Positions 11,237-22,687 of a DNA stretch of 64,000 nt are shown piece after piece (positions within the stretch are counted from its first letter, which is position 1; each line of letters starts with the position of its first letter). The notes beneath the pieces were generated by a model that saw only the letters and a program-made list of their open reading frames with translations, did not search any database and had not been told where the DNA came from. This DNA is from Xestospongia muta (lineage: Eukaryota; Porifera; Demospongiae; Haplosclerida; Petrosiidae). Location of the stretch: contig OY848918.1 of the NCBI GenBank assembly GCA_963693285.1, positions 7,133,156-7,197,155 of the forward strand. The letters run 5' to 3'. A program made the position numbers and the translations under genes.

Positions 11237-12491
11237 TAATTTAAAGATGTAAAAAAATATGAGAATTTTATTTAGTGTTTTGTTATTTGTGCTATAAATG
11301 ATCCTACTAAGTTAGTGTATCATGTAAAGGGCAGTAATAACAATTCTATGTCAAATCATTTGTTTATATTTAATAAAGCATTTGTTATCTTTATCTCAAT
11401 AAATATTACTTTCATTGTCATTGTCTGCTATGAGTATCTGCTCCTGATGCTACCTTCACTCACTGTCTTTAATGAGTTTTGTTAATAATCAGTTAATTAT
11501 AGATATGGAACATGGAGTCATACATCTGATTAGAATGCATTCTAATGTTTGGATTCTTCTAGTGACTAACTTGATGTATTATGAGGACTTAATAGTCATT
11601 AAAATAATAACAATTTAACTCTACATCAACAATTGTTTACTAATAAATGTGCACTTTCTATTATTTTTGCTCAGAAAAACTCTACCAGCAGCTTTCAGAA
11701 TTTTGTAGATACAAAATGTAAGCATTGTTAGTCTGGTATATACCAGTTACAGCTTATGAACAAGCCAGTCAGTAAATTATATTATCAATTTCATTTATCT
11801 TAACTTAGTAGACATTTTATTCTTTATATAACTCTCTTATCACAAACAGTTGTAAGTTTGAGCTTTTAAATTTTTGCGTGAGTTAGGTTACTTTCAGGCT
11901 ATTATACAATCACACTTGTAATATTTGACATAAAGTCTGTATAGCAGTGTATAGACAATAATATATAGTGTGCTGCAAATTGTGCAAGATTGTTATTAGA
12001 GGGATCCATTGTTTATAAGAATTATGAATTTTTACATACTTTGTTATTAAGTAATTGTAGTAAATCTGACAAAAGACAATAATAATAATACCAATAATGC
12101 TAATATTAATGCTAATAATAATAATAATATAACAATAATAGTAATAATGATGATGATGATGATGATAATATAATAATAATATGCCTAGTTCTGTCTTATA
12201 TTTTTCTTCATATTGATCATTGCCCATAACTAAATAATAAAAATAATGTGCAAAGTAATATTCATTGTTCAGAGTGTTCATAAAATCTGAACTACTACTG
12301 AAAATAATTGTACACATAAAGGAATAATAAGCAATATTAAGTAGCAGATTTTGTTTAGATTAATCATTGTGATGTAGATTTAGGGAGTGGCTTGTTTTTG
12401 AAATATCAGCATTTCTGGTCATATTAAGTAATGTCTCTTTCCATGTTGAAGGTATTACTAACCTAATATTATGTTATATTATATTTTATCT
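11237..12491. other. Gene-free stretch with trinucleotide microsatellites
   Basis: After gene 2 the sequence is AT-rich and non-coding. Degenerate (TAA)n and (GAT)n tracts lie at about 12075-12182. A Tyr/His-rich minus-strand ORF here (11910-12317) is only the translation of these tracts. No promoter or RNA gene was recognised. Confidence 0.5.
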
Positions 12492-12760
12492 CAGTCATTT
12501 CAGTTCACTCTCAAGTAATATGTGCAACATTTTGTCCAGAGATACAATGGTAGAGGTGTTAGTGGTCAGAATTCATCCGGTTCAAATGTTGATATTAGAA
12601 ACACTCTATAGTAGTTGGTAACACTTTTGCTATCATTAAAAATTGCTATTAATTATATCAGCCTCAATTTCACAGCTAATATTGAGTTTAACAATTGTCA
12701 ATGTGACATGTCAGGATCTAATTGTTTGCAACAGTAATAGACACTGTATTAATATTATTG
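12492..12760 (+). pseudogene. Decayed copy of the first ectodomain exon of the FN3 receptor family
   Basis: TTCACTCTCAAGT follows a splice-acceptor-like CAG, as in the second exon of the minus-strand receptor at 63185-62874. Further matches are ACATTTTGTCCAGA and CTAATATTGAGTTTAACAA (family: TGATGTTGAGTTTAACAA). Several stops and indels are present. It marks the 5' end of a series 2 unit whose tail exon is at about 13107-13315. Confidence 0.5.
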
Positions 12761-13106
12761 AGTTACAAAGTAAGATGATAAAATAATATTTACATTGTTA
12801 GTAACAGAGATAGATAATGAATACTAGGATTAGTGATCTACTCATACAGTTCATTTTCAGATTCATTCATTAAATTCTTCAACTAATGCTTTACTATTGT
12901 CTTGTATAGCAAACTATATACACCAACATCCATTACAGCAATGTTAGTACTAGTGTTAATACATAACATTACATAGTATCCATTACTGTATATACAGCTA
13001 CATCATTGATAACATGTATTATCTACTACTTTATATATATGTCCATGCTATAAAGATATTGCAATTTTTTTTAAGTTCTTGATATTTCTTATCAATTACT
13101 TGACTA

Positions 13107-13315
13107 CTGTTACATTTCTCCTGACAGCTATATTAACACTAGTACTAACATTACTGTTTGTTTGTGTGTATATCAAAAGAACTGGACTGACAAGAAAAGA
13201 GCCAGTCAAACCAGTTGAACAGGTTGTGTATGATGAGGTACATAACTCAGATAGCATTAGTTCATTATATTACTGTCTTACTACTAACACAGCTTATGGA
13301 CCTGTAGTACAGTGA
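13107..13315 (+). pseudogene. Series 2 transmembrane/tail exon, unit 3 (acceptor lost)
   Basis: Encodes TVTFLLTAILTLVLTLLFVC, then VYIKRTGLTRKEPVKPVEQ, VYDEV and NTAYGPVVQ. It is the same cassette as at 10983-11236, with a small deletion in the membrane segment. The upstream AATTAATAG splice acceptor found in the other cassettes has been altered, so splicing into it is doubtful. The tail keeps YDEV, but the NPAY of gene 2 is NTAY here. Confidence 0.55.
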
Positions 13316-13810
13316 AGGTGTCAACAACTCTGGGTTTACTTAATTAATGGATTGTTTTTTTGACTTAATTGTGTCAACAACTCTGTGTTTACTTATTTAA
13401 TGGATTTTTACTGTACTTAACGTGAGGTAAAGCAATTAATATGTATAGTTTTGTTAATTTTGAAGGATTTTGATAGTGTTTGTTATAATATTATAAATTT
13501 CATCACATATACTATAAAATCCTGTTATATGATACAATGATACAATTAATTGATGCTTTGCTCTTTTACATTAATGTCTCACATGTATGCCTGTTGTTGT
13601 TATTGATAATAATGAATAGGCTGGTTACCCATTACATAATTGATCTAGTATATGTTCTTCATGTACTCCTCAGTACATGCATACTGTAAGAACTATTGCA
13701 CATTGAGTATATAACTCTATATTTGTCAAATTAACATTATGTAGTTTCTGATAATTCAGAAAACCTTGGTTCCCAATCATCAAGCAACAAATTATAACAG
13801 TAGTTATCAG

Positions 13811-14575
13811 GTCCTCCCACTACCAGTCCTAGTTCACTGTCTTGCATTACTATTAGTTCTACATCAGTTAATATCTCCTGGTCACCATCTTCAGAACAAT
13901 GTCTTGATTACTATAATCTTACTGTCGCTAACAAGAACACCAATCAACAAGAGATCCTTAATAGAACATCTACCTCTATTACTAACAGTAACAGACTAAA
14001 AGGAGTGCAATATAGTTATACTGTAGCAGTAGTAGATGGAGCTAACAGGAATGGACTCAGAGTAATGATGATTGTTTAATTTAGATAGTAAGTTAATTCT
14101 TATTACTTGCTGATACCCTATTAACACCTAAACAAGTCCCAGATCTAACAAAAATGCATGCTGACTTCTCTGAAACCCTAACACAAGTTAACACTACTCC
14201 TAATATAGTGGTGCAATGATACTAACTGTTGTAAATGCTATTATTTGTACATGTATGATGTTTCTTCTCCAGCAATATAATTAATCCACCTCATTGTGTC
14301 CACATACTGATACAATAGATCACACTGTTCCTCCATAATAATAATACTGTCAGTATTGTATCTGCTCTCCAACTATATTAAATAAACAAGAAGGAAGTAA
14401 AAGAAACATGTAAATGTCTTTTGTTAACTAAAATCAACTATAGTTAGGTAGATAATAGTTATAGTGTCATTCGTTATCGTTTGGTTTTCTATACTTCTAT
14501 CTTCTCCAGTTAGTCCAACTAGTGTTTCTCTCATTAGTATATTGCAAACACTGTCAAGTCCAACAGGTATATATA
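13811..14575 (+). pseudogene. FN3 receptor ectodomain exons, series 2 unit 4, frameshifted
   Basis: The exon from 13811 (after TTATCAG) encodes an FN3 domain (GPPTTSPSSL, NISWSPSSEQCLDYY, RLKGVQYSYTVAVVDGANRN) closely matching the minus-strand gene at 62828-62550. One base is missing near 14050 (GGACTCAG where relatives have GGACCTCAG), and the exon then runs into stops. A second FN3 start, EQVPDLT...VVQW, follows at about 14135-14220. A stalk exon (SPTSVSL...LSSPT) is at about 14511-14565. Together they form the ectodomain belonging to the tail exon at 14627. Confidence 0.65.
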
Positions 14576-14626
14576 ACTGATGAGTGTATTATTTTAAATG
14601 CTGTTTATTTCTATATCAATTAATAG

Positions 14627-14940
14627 AAATGTCCTGTTCCTCTTCAAATGAAACAGCAGTATTAGTTACATTTTTTATAACAGCTCCATTCTCATCACTA
14701 TTAACACTAGCACTAACATTACTGTTTGTTTATAAGTACATCAAAAGAAATGGACTGATAAGAAAAGAGTCAGTCAAACCAGTTGAACAGGATTCATATG
14801 AAGAGGTACAAGTTCCATACGTTGGTAATCGAGTACCTCTCGCTACTAATCCAGCTTATGAAGTACAACGTCCACGTGTTAATAGTCCAGTATCTCCCGC
14901 TACTAACACAAGTTATGAATTTGTTGGTCAGCAATGGTAA
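14627..14940 (+). CDS. Transmembrane/tail exon, series 2 unit 4 (longest tail)
   Basis: Acceptor AATTAATAG at 14618-14626 leads into EMSCSSSNET, a hydrophobic helix (VLVTFFITAPFSSLLTLALT), the stop-transfer KYIKRNGLIRK and a cytoplasmic tail. The tail has DSYEEV, then LATNPAYEV, and a second partly repeated block SPVSPATNTSYEFVGQQW. The tail repeat makes it longer than its paralogues. The exon is fully open, but the FN3 exons upstream are frameshifted, so its expression depends on alternative splicing or on recombination. Confidence 0.55.
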
Positions 14941-15755
14941 TATAAAAACTGATTCAACTATAACAAATCATTGTATAAAATATTCAATAATATTAACAGA
15001 CATGTGATTGTTGATCATTTTAAGAAAATGTGTGACTTCATTTAATATTTTGTTATTTGTCCTTCTGTAACACCATCTCCTTCAATTATATATTTTTATT
15101 ATTTTGTAATTAAGTTATTTTTCGTTTTAATTTAATAAACTCTTCTTTATTAGTAACAATAACAATGACGGTTATGCTACTCCTGATATCTATATCAAAC
15201 TAACAATGATGTTGTTTGTAGAGTACTTAATCAGTTTATATAGCACATGCTGACTATGACATGTAGTAAGTTATAGTTCATAATATTAAAATAATTGTTA
15301 TACCTTTTAGTTTAGCTACACCTAGTTTTATCATAGTTACTTTAGTCTGAGTTTGTTTTACCATTTTCACTATTATTTCAATTTGAAAACACTCTGTTAA
15401 TAACCAATAATACTAAACAGTATGAGATCACACAAAAAGCTCCTAATTTCATAATGACTTAGTCTACTCCCATTTCATTCAAGTTACATTCAATACAATC
15501 TGATATTACTGTACGTGCTATTGTGTAAAGCGGGTAGTCACAGGAACGAAGTACTTAATATTCATAAGGTTCATTTGATTATTTTAGTGGATCACGTGAA
15601 CACTAAGTCATGAATATCTACTGTGATTTGCTTTATATTATAATAATGGGTAATGAAATAATATTTAAGGAAAGATTGTCTGTTAATGAAACTATTGTTG
15701 TATTAAAGTAAGGATTGTGTTAATACTTATGATGTGTTTTGTCTTGTCTTCTTAG
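14941..15755. repeat. 3' flank block repeated behind series 2 tail exons
   Basis: Sequence such as TTGTTTTACCATTTTCACTA followed by ATTTCAATTTGAAAA recurs after tail exons at about 15350, 27720, 29150, 31230, 32850 and, fused to a broken Ig exon, at 37087. It is non-coding and marks the unit boundary of the series 2 array. No gene was seen in 14941-15755. Confidence 0.6.
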
Positions 15756-15825
15756 ATGTTAAGCACATATTACAATACATTCAGAAGTGAGAGGATGTTT
15801 GATGTTAACACAGGTCCTATTGATT
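15756..15825 (+). other. Possible 70-nt exon of unknown gene, duplicated at 20819-20888
   Basis: TCTTCTTAG precedes ATGTTAAGCACATATTACAA and the segment ends in ATT|GTAAGT. Both copies keep the acceptor, the donor and an open frame (MLSTYYNTF...VNTGPI). The flanking introns are duplicated too. I do not recognise the protein. In the second copy the preceding sequence is fused to a SWIM-gene fragment. Confidence 0.3.
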
Positions 15826-15989
15826 GTAAGTGTAATGATTGTAATTGTATATTTGGAACAAAGATTATTGAAAGACAAAACATGTTTAATTATACATTCT
15901 TTGGCATGATAAATGTACCATGATACCACTCTTCACGTAAGTCACATTGTATTATATTCATTGTTGTAGGAACTAGTATTGTTTTGGTA

Positions 15990-16600
15990 TACCAAAACTA
16001 AAACTAAAAGTACTTTTAGTAAGGCATTTGACTTTTGGTAAACTAAAATTAAAACTAAAACTATCTTCTTTAACACCTAAAACTAATACTAATACTAAAA
16101 GTTTAGCTCTTACTAAAACTAAAACTAAACTAAAAGTATTAACTTTGGTTTTAGTTTTAGTACATTCACACATGTTGAATGTCACACATCAGTAGACATG
16201 AATAAAAAGGTGAATGCTATGCATTAGAAAGAGAAAATTTATTTAGACAGAACAAAAAGCATTTACAGTTAGTATAGCAATAACATAACTATAGGAAACA
16301 TTGCTACAGTGTTGTAGTTACATGTATTTAACTAATAAAAAACTTTTTAAAACTAAAACTAAAACCAAAATGCTTTACATTATAGTAACTAAAACTATAA
16401 CTAAAACTAAAACAAAATCAGAATCTACTATAACTAAAACTAAAACTAAAACAAAATTATATTTCCTATTAAAACTTGGAATGTTTTCAATCTATTTGTA
16501 GTTAGTTTTACAATAGTGATAGTAGGATTTAGTTAGTTAACTAAAAGTCAAAAACCATCAACTAAAAGGGATTTTAATTTTAATTAAAACAACACTAGAC
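15990..16600. repeat. Degenerate ACTAAA minisatellite with inverted arms
   Basis: ACTAAAACTAAAACTAAA-type repeats fill much of this stretch. The plus-strand sense tracts (about 15993-16130 and 16345-16470) flank a short inverse tract (GGTTTTAGTTTTAGTAC near 16147-16163). Lys/Thr-rich ORFs on both strands here are artefacts of the repeat. Confidence 0.7.
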
Positions 16601-17829
16601 TAAGCATGTGGACACACTTGATAGTTATAGCACATAATTAATAATCAAAGCTTTGCAGTACCTTTCTATTACATAATGTGTGTCTGGCATATTCAGATAT
16701 TTTACTTTCCATTTGTTGTTATTTAAAGTTATAATTGAGCTTGAATATAATTTCTTGTCTGATTGATAGGATTTCATAATTTCACAAATCCTATGGCTGT
16801 TTTTGCCCATTTCCACCTTCCTCAATTTTCAAAAACTGTATCAAGGCAACAAGAAGACTATGTATGGATATGTTTATTCTGTTTATGATGTAAGTATACT
16901 ATTTTAAACTATGAAAAGCCCCTAAAAACATATCACAATCCATAAGTAAAATGCAGAGTAAATGGTAGATTGTTATTTGATTTTCCTTTAGTGATACATC
17001 CTCCTTTTCTCAATGCTCTATGGACTCACCATACACAGATTACTTTATGACTGAGTATCCCTGCCTCATACACCTTGGTAATCTTTTAAATTTTCCTCTG
17101 CATCTATCCTTCATTGCTCAAAAAAACATTAATAATGAAACGTCTTCTCAATTCGAAATCATCCTGCCTACAGGCAATCCTTCATTATGATTGTCAACAA
17201 TCATTATTTTGAAGTTTTTTGTGAAGTTAGTTATCCCTTTGAGTTGGAAAAAGTTGCGAAATATAACCCATTTATTTAACCATTTTGTTGGCTATAATTG
17301 TTTAAAGTGGTCAGCAAAATGCCCGTGCAGACTCATAAGTGGTTTGTTGTATGCTGACTACTGCTATAGAACAATGAGGCAATAGATCTAGTTATAGAGT
17401 TCAAAAATCCTGTGCTTTAAATAAGGCACAGTTGACATTGTAGGTAGGTATGATAAAATTGATGCTAATAATATTTTATGAAATTTTCTTTGTTAGTTTT
17501 TGCTTGTAATACCAACTGCATATTTTTGTATGTTCCATATTTATTTATATAAAAAACTTTATTTAATGTTCTCTGTAACAAACTGACCAGTTCTACTGAC
17601 ATTCCTTCCCTGTAGTTTAAAATTAATTTAACAATTAATAAAAAAATGTTGTGTTGCCCAAATGATCCCTAACACATTTATCGACACATCAATTGATTAT
17701 GCCTTTCATATACAAATAGTTTAGTGTTTTGATGCTTCAACATACATGTTGGTGTTGATACCAGCTATTTTTCCATAACATCTAGCAAACTGATGTTTGC
17801 GTTGACTGTATTAAAAAGTAGTTCAAAGT
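16601..17829. other. Gene-free AT-rich stretch
   Basis: I see no supported gene. At about 17640-17665 an A-run is followed by GTTGTGTTGCCCAAATGATC. This resembles the end of the GC-rich structured element found at 4106, 33985 and 55172, but the body of that element is absent here. Confidence 0.4.
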
Positions 17830-18290
17830 TGTTGTCATCTTCGTCAAGAAGTGTGTCGAGAGAGCGTGGTAGATTAGACACTTGTGCTCTTTGTCACGCT
17901 GATTAATTTCAAGGCATCTCTCCATCAGCAATTTTCATGCCACATAAATATTTTTTGTTGATGTCTATTGAATACTGATATCCATGCATTATATAGAGCC
18001 TATCAAAGCCATCAGATATATAACCAATTTGGAGATATTGTTCTGGTCTTAAGGTACTCAAAGTAATAAATCAGTAGTGTTTGATTCTCTCTGTTACTTA
18101 GGCACCATGAAACTGGATAGCCCTCACCATATATTGGTGTATCAGTATATAGGACTGCTTTTGTACAATCTCATAAGATCCATGCATGTAGTATAACTTG
18201 AAGTAATTGTATTTTGTTATCATCACTTGTACAGCCTAGCAAAGAGTCATCCATCTTGTACCACCTTTTGTTGTTTTAAAATGTAGGAAA
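17830..18290 (-). pseudogene. MULE-like DDE transposase relic, copy 1
   Basis: Reading the minus strand across frame breaks gives GEGYPVSWCLSNRENQTLL, then RTISPNWLYISDGFDRLY, NAWISVFNRH and FMWHENC. This is the pattern of MULE transposase domains (EG.PVAWC.SNRE ... SDD...Y.AW..VF ... WH). The expected SDD is SDG, and several stops interrupt it. Animal genes of this kind often also carry a SWIM zinc finger, and SWIM pieces lie nearby (20618 and 24370). A second copy is at 20995-21350. Confidence 0.6.
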
Positions 18291-18657
18291 CATAATGACT
18301 TTGTGTAAAAGATGGTCCAGCTCCCTGAATTGTAAATGTTATGATAACTTGTAATTTTGCTTTAAGCCCCGTGCATTACAAAGATGCAATTCTTCAGAAA
18401 AAGGTACTAGTAATGTACATTTTTGTTCTTGGCCATTCTTCTAAAAGAATCTATATATGTAATTTTGTTCTTTATTACATTTATTGTCAAACAATGAGAA
18501 GAGTATACCTTCGTAATTTTGCAATTATTATACAATAATTATAGTAATGTATGCACTCAATATAAATAATATAAATACATAAGAGTCACAGAAATGTATA
18601 AGTATATATGTAGGATGCTTAAGATAATGTATCTCAGGAACAAGAAATATAGACTCT

Positions 18658-18993
18658 TTATATAAAATATGCTTCATCTTCTAAAATTTCCACTGGCCAA
18701 TTACAGATCTCTTTAGGCAACCATTCTTCAGGTGACATTTTGATTGCAATTTCTTTTTTCTTCACTAACACTTCAAAATATGGTTGTTTTAGTTCATTAA
18801 TATACCTGTAATTTATGTCAACACCAGTAACGTTCGGAATAGACAGCAACTCCTTAACGTGTTTGTTGAAAACTGAGGTTATGTCAGGCTTAGGTTTACT
18901 GCATATCTCTAGTTCTTTGTGATTATACACTCCTTCATCTTTACCATTTGCAGAATCCAATACCACAGTTCTACAAAAGACAGCTTCTTCCAT
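18658..18993 (-). CDS. Small protein or exon ending in a protease-associated-like motif, copy 1
   Basis: An open frame from the ATG at 18993 (MEEAVFCRTVV) ends EDEAYFI. The frame stays open upstream to an acceptor-like CTTCCAG at about 19017-19023, so this may be a last exon. The second half (SIPNVTGVDINYRY, EVLVKKKE, LPKEICNWPVEILEDEAYF) resembles the short domain that in some bacterial and invertebrate proteins precedes a trypsin-like protease (pattern GVGVGYK...VYV.KK...LP..I.G.PVDV.EG). That assignment is tentative, but a trypsin-like protease gene is next to it on the same strand. The identical protein is encoded at 22078-21743. Confidence 0.55.
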   Translation of the reverse strand: MEEAVFCRTVVLDSANGKDEGVYNHKELEICSKPKPDITSVFNKHVKELLSIPNVTGVDINYRYINELKQPYFEVLVKKKEIAIKMSPEEWLPKEICNWPVEILEDEAYFI

Positions 18994-19723
18994 AGCGCTT
19001 GTTGATTGATACAATACTGGAAGTAACTGATTGATGAATGGTGATTTAACAATGCAATTTGAAAGTAAACATAAAACTGTTTTGATTGCTGATGTATTAA
19101 AAAATGGATTGTTTATACTTTGTGAAAGAAATTAATATTTCATACAATATTAATTGTGAATTACCATTTAGCATAATGAAGTTATGATAACATATGCACT
19201 ATCTTAATCAACTTTCATTCTTTATGTTTTCTTTCAATTCCCATTAAATGTTTTATGAACTGTGTGTAACCACATATTGAAATATGGGTAAATCACCCAG
19301 TCAATTCTATGTACATATAATATGTCATGAACTCTTTAATGTATAATGAATTTACACTGTAAAAATGATTGTTGTAATAACAACCCAAAATCTATACTTG
19401 CATATAGTCAGTATCTTCTTATATCATGTTGTAAAAGAAATAAGGCATTACTATTAATGAATGAAGGCATTTTTTACTTTGTGCATGCATTTCTTATATT
19501 TTAATTTGACTACTCTGTATATAACAGTTATAATGATATCAAACTTTAATTGTTCTGTCATATTTGCCATTGTTACTCTTAGCCTGAATGGTTTTTAAGA
19601 AAACGATATGTCGATAATATTTAATAGTTTAAATTACCAAAATATACATAATTAAATTAAGCCATTTAATATATTTTTTAAATAAAATAGAAAAAACTAA
19701 TGGAGTTTTTAAAATATATAAAA

Positions 19724-19762
<39 letters not shown>

Positions 19763-19770
19763 GTGTATCG

Positions 19771-20566
19771 TTAGGCATTAACAAGATCAACCTCAAGAGC
19801 ATCCAGAACATTATGTATAGGAAAGGCGTAACTGTATGTTTTGTTTATAGTGCTTGCAAAAAGTAGCCCAATTGCCTGATTTCTATCTTCAGTAACTATT
19901 AAAGCTCCTGAGTCTCCACGTTCTGCCACATTTGAGAGTTTAAGTACGTTGCAAAATTGTTGACCTTCGATTTTTACTGCTGCATTTTCTGATATAACTG
20001 TTCCAGTTATAATTCCTCTCCCCTTAAACCAGGATACATTTCCGTAATACTTATACTTGCATCCTAAAACTTCGGCTATTGTAAGACTTGGCAATGAAAT
20101 TTCACTACCATCAACAAACTGAAAACTTATATCTTCTTTGTCAAAAATAACAAAAGCAGCATCAGTCAATTCATTAAAAGACGATTTGTTAACATAACCA
20201 TATTTGCAAGATTCTTCACTACAAACTGGTTTTGTGCAATGTATAACATGAGCACAAGTTAAAACACCATATTTGTCGCTTTTTCTACATCTGGCAAAAT
20301 TCCCCAAAGTACCTTTGACGTCTCCAGAGACAAGAGAATGACCACCACAAAGCTAAAAAAAGTACAACATAAAACGTTACATTTTCAGTTGAATACGACG
20401 AACCTTTTCCGCAGCCATTATAGTTGACTAATTGTAAAATGTCGGGTACGTAGCTATAGTCGAATGAGCTTTTCTTGGGAAAGAATAAAGATAGTTCCCG
20501 TAATACAAATTCATGAGTAATAACGTGAATCACGTACGCATCACGATGACAATAACCACACCCCAT
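19771..20566 (-). CDS. Trypsin-like (PA clan) serine protease, copy 1
   Basis: Exon 1 (20566-20381) and exon 2 (20352-19771) join in phase 0 across an unusually short 28-nt intron (GTAACG...TTTTTTTAG), giving about 255 aa. The joined protein has GGHSLVSG, GTLGNFAR and then the catalytic triad pattern: His in LTCAHV, Asp in TDAAFVIF and Ser in ERGDSGALIV. Near the end is QAIGLLFASTINKTYSYAFP, as in the last strands of this fold. There is no obvious signal peptide, so it is probably intracellular, although several Cys are present. It lies directly upstream of the 18993-18658 ORF. Its ATG faces, 51 bp away, the ATG of a SWIM-gene fragment on the other strand. Confidence 0.75.
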
Positions 20567-20617
20567 TGTGGAATAGAAGGCTAAGAAACATATGCGAAAA
20601 CATGTACAGTTTGTGCG

Positions 20618-20738
20618 ATGAGTGACTACTATAAGTCTTTAGATCCAATTGCTCGATCTAGATATATAGAAAAACTAGCTTATCTTAACCTACAGGAGTC
20701 AGATGATCCATATTGTAACTTTGACAAGTTCAAAGATG
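20618..20738 (+). pseudogene. SWIM zinc-finger gene, 5' fragment, copy 1
   Basis: Begins MSDYYKSLDPIARSRYIEKL and continues NLQESDDPYC...FDKFKDD, then joins unrelated sequence (a copy of the 15677 region) at about 20736. The same exon is longer at 24370-24645. This N-terminal sequence is typical of multi-copy SWIM-domain genes of aquatic invertebrates. It is cut off by the junction, so the copy is dead. Confidence 0.6.
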
Positions 20739-20994
20739 ATAGTCTGTTAATGAAACTATTGTTGTATTAAGTAAGGATTGTGTTAATACTTATGATGCGT
20801 TTTGTCTTGTCTTCTTAGATGTTAAGCACATATTACAATACATTCAAAAATGAGAGGATGTTTGATGTTAACACAGGTCCTATTGAATGTAAGTGAAATT
20901 ATTGTAATTGTATATTTTGAGCAAAGATTATTGAAAGACAAAACATGTTTAATTTATACATTCTTTGGCATGATAAATGTACCATGATACCACT

Positions 20995-21350
20995 CTTCAC
21001 ATAAGTCACATTGTATTATATTCTACATGCCATAAACATAGTTTTTGTTGATTTCTGTTGAATACTGATATCCATGCATTATATAGAGCCTATCAAAGCC
21101 ATCAGATATAAACCAATTTGGAGATATTGTTCTGGTCTTAAGGTCTTCAAGTAATATATCAGTAGTATTCGATCCTCTCTGTTACTTAGGCACCATGAAA
21201 CTGGATAGCCCTCACTGTATATTGATATATCAGTATATAGGACTGCTTTTGTACAATCTCATAAGATCCATGTGGTATAACTTGAAGTAATTGTATTTTG
21301 TTATCATCACTTGTACCTTGTACAGCCTAGCAAGGAATTATTCATCTTGT
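20995..21350 (-). pseudogene. MULE-like transposase relic, copy 2
   Basis: Minus-strand sequence closely parallels 17930-18270, including the equivalents of YPVSWCLSNRE and DRLYNAWISVFNRNQ, with additional indels and stops. It is part of the large duplication that also carries the downstream ORF and protease copies. Confidence 0.55.
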
Positions 21351-21742
21351 ACTACCTTTTGTTGTTTTAAAATGTAGGAAGTAAATGACCTTGTGTAAAA
21401 GATGGTCCAGCTCCCTGAATTGTAAATGTTATGATAACTTGTAACTTTGCTTTAAGCCACGTGCATTATTACAATGATGTAATTCTTCAGAAAAAGGTGC
21501 TAGTAATATTAATTTTTGTGTTTGGCCATTCTTCTAAAAGAATCTATATATGTAATTTTGTTATTTCATACATTTATTGTCAAACAATGAGAAGAGTATA
21601 CCTTCGTAATTTTGCAATTATTATACAATAATTATAGTGATGTATGCACTCAATATAAATAATATAAATAAATAAGAGTCACAGAAATGAATATGTAGGA
21701 CACTTAGGATAATGTACCTCAGGAACAAAAAATATAGACTCT

Positions 21743-22078
21743 TTATATAAAATATGCTTCATCTTCTAAAATTTCCACTGGCCAATTACAGATCTCTTTA
21801 GGCAACCATTCTTCAGGTGACATTTTGATTGCAATTTCTTTTTTCTTCACTAACACTTCAAAATATGGTTGTTTTAGTTCATTAATATACCTGTAATTTA
21901 TGTCAACACCAGTAACGTTCGGAATAGACAGCAACTCCTTAACGTGTTTGTTGAAAACTGAGGTTATGTCAGGCTTAGGTTTACTGCATATCTCTAGTTC
22001 TTTGTGATTATACACTCCTTCATCTTTACCATTTGCAGAATCCAATACCACAGTTCTACAAAAGACAGCTTCTTCCAT
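21743..22078 (-). CDS. Small protein or exon ending in a protease-associated-like motif, copy 2
   Basis: Same protein as 18993-18658, residue for residue. The DNA is identical over about 440 bp (18645-19088 versus 21730-22173), whereas both flanks differ by substitutions and indels. The upstream acceptor-like site is also kept. Identity confined to this block suggests recent gene conversion or strong constraint. Function is as uncertain as for copy 1. Confidence 0.55.
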   Translation of the reverse strand: MEEAVFCRTVVLDSANGKDEGVYNHKELEICSKPKPDITSVFNKHVKELLSIPNVTGVDINYRYINELKQPYFEVLVKKKEIAIKMSPEEWLPKEICNWPVEILEDEAYFI

Positions 22079-22204
22079 AGCGCTTGTTGATTGATACAAT
22101 ACTGGAAGTAACTGATTGATGAATGGTGATTTAACAATGCAATTTGAAAGTAAACATAAAACTGTTTTGATTACTAATGTATTAAAAAAATGGATTGTTT
22201 ATAC

Positions 22205-22653
22205 TTAGGAATGGGAATAAAAATGATGATAGTGTGTTGTCATTCTTAACGTACTATCAGATTGACAAACATATATGCCATAGTGATATTTAGTCAATCT
22301 GGAGAACATATAGGGAATGTTTAGTCAGTCTGATAGTATATTAGGAATGAAAACAGTATGGTATTCAGGTTCATTTTAAATCAAATAATTTGCTATATAC
22401 AAGCAGGTTGCATATAACTATATATCGGTTACATCAATTTTTCAAGTGACCTAATTACAAGGAGTGTATTACCTACAACCAGAGTGTTATTACTACAACA
22501 GTCATGAGATGTTGAATCATAGATGGTGATAAATATATACACGTACACTTTCTCAGTAACCTTAGTAGAATATAATAATTGTCACATTATTGATATACAT
22601 TGTATTCTTTCAGTGAAGACATTATAATACCATAAAGAAGATACTAAAAAGGT

Positions 22654-22687
<34 letters not shown>

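Noticed and set aside
11910..12317. 135-codon minus-strand ORF rich in Tyr, His and Ile
   Set aside because: It is the translation of (TAA)n and (GAT)n microsatellites.
15973..16501. Lys/Thr-rich and Ser/Phe/Val-rich ORFs
   Set aside because: Produced by the ACTAAA repeat; open on both strands.
19720..19760. Possible regulatory element in the (AT)n run after the protease gene
   Set aside because: A simple TA microsatellite of different length in the second copy (about 23476-23496); no other signal.
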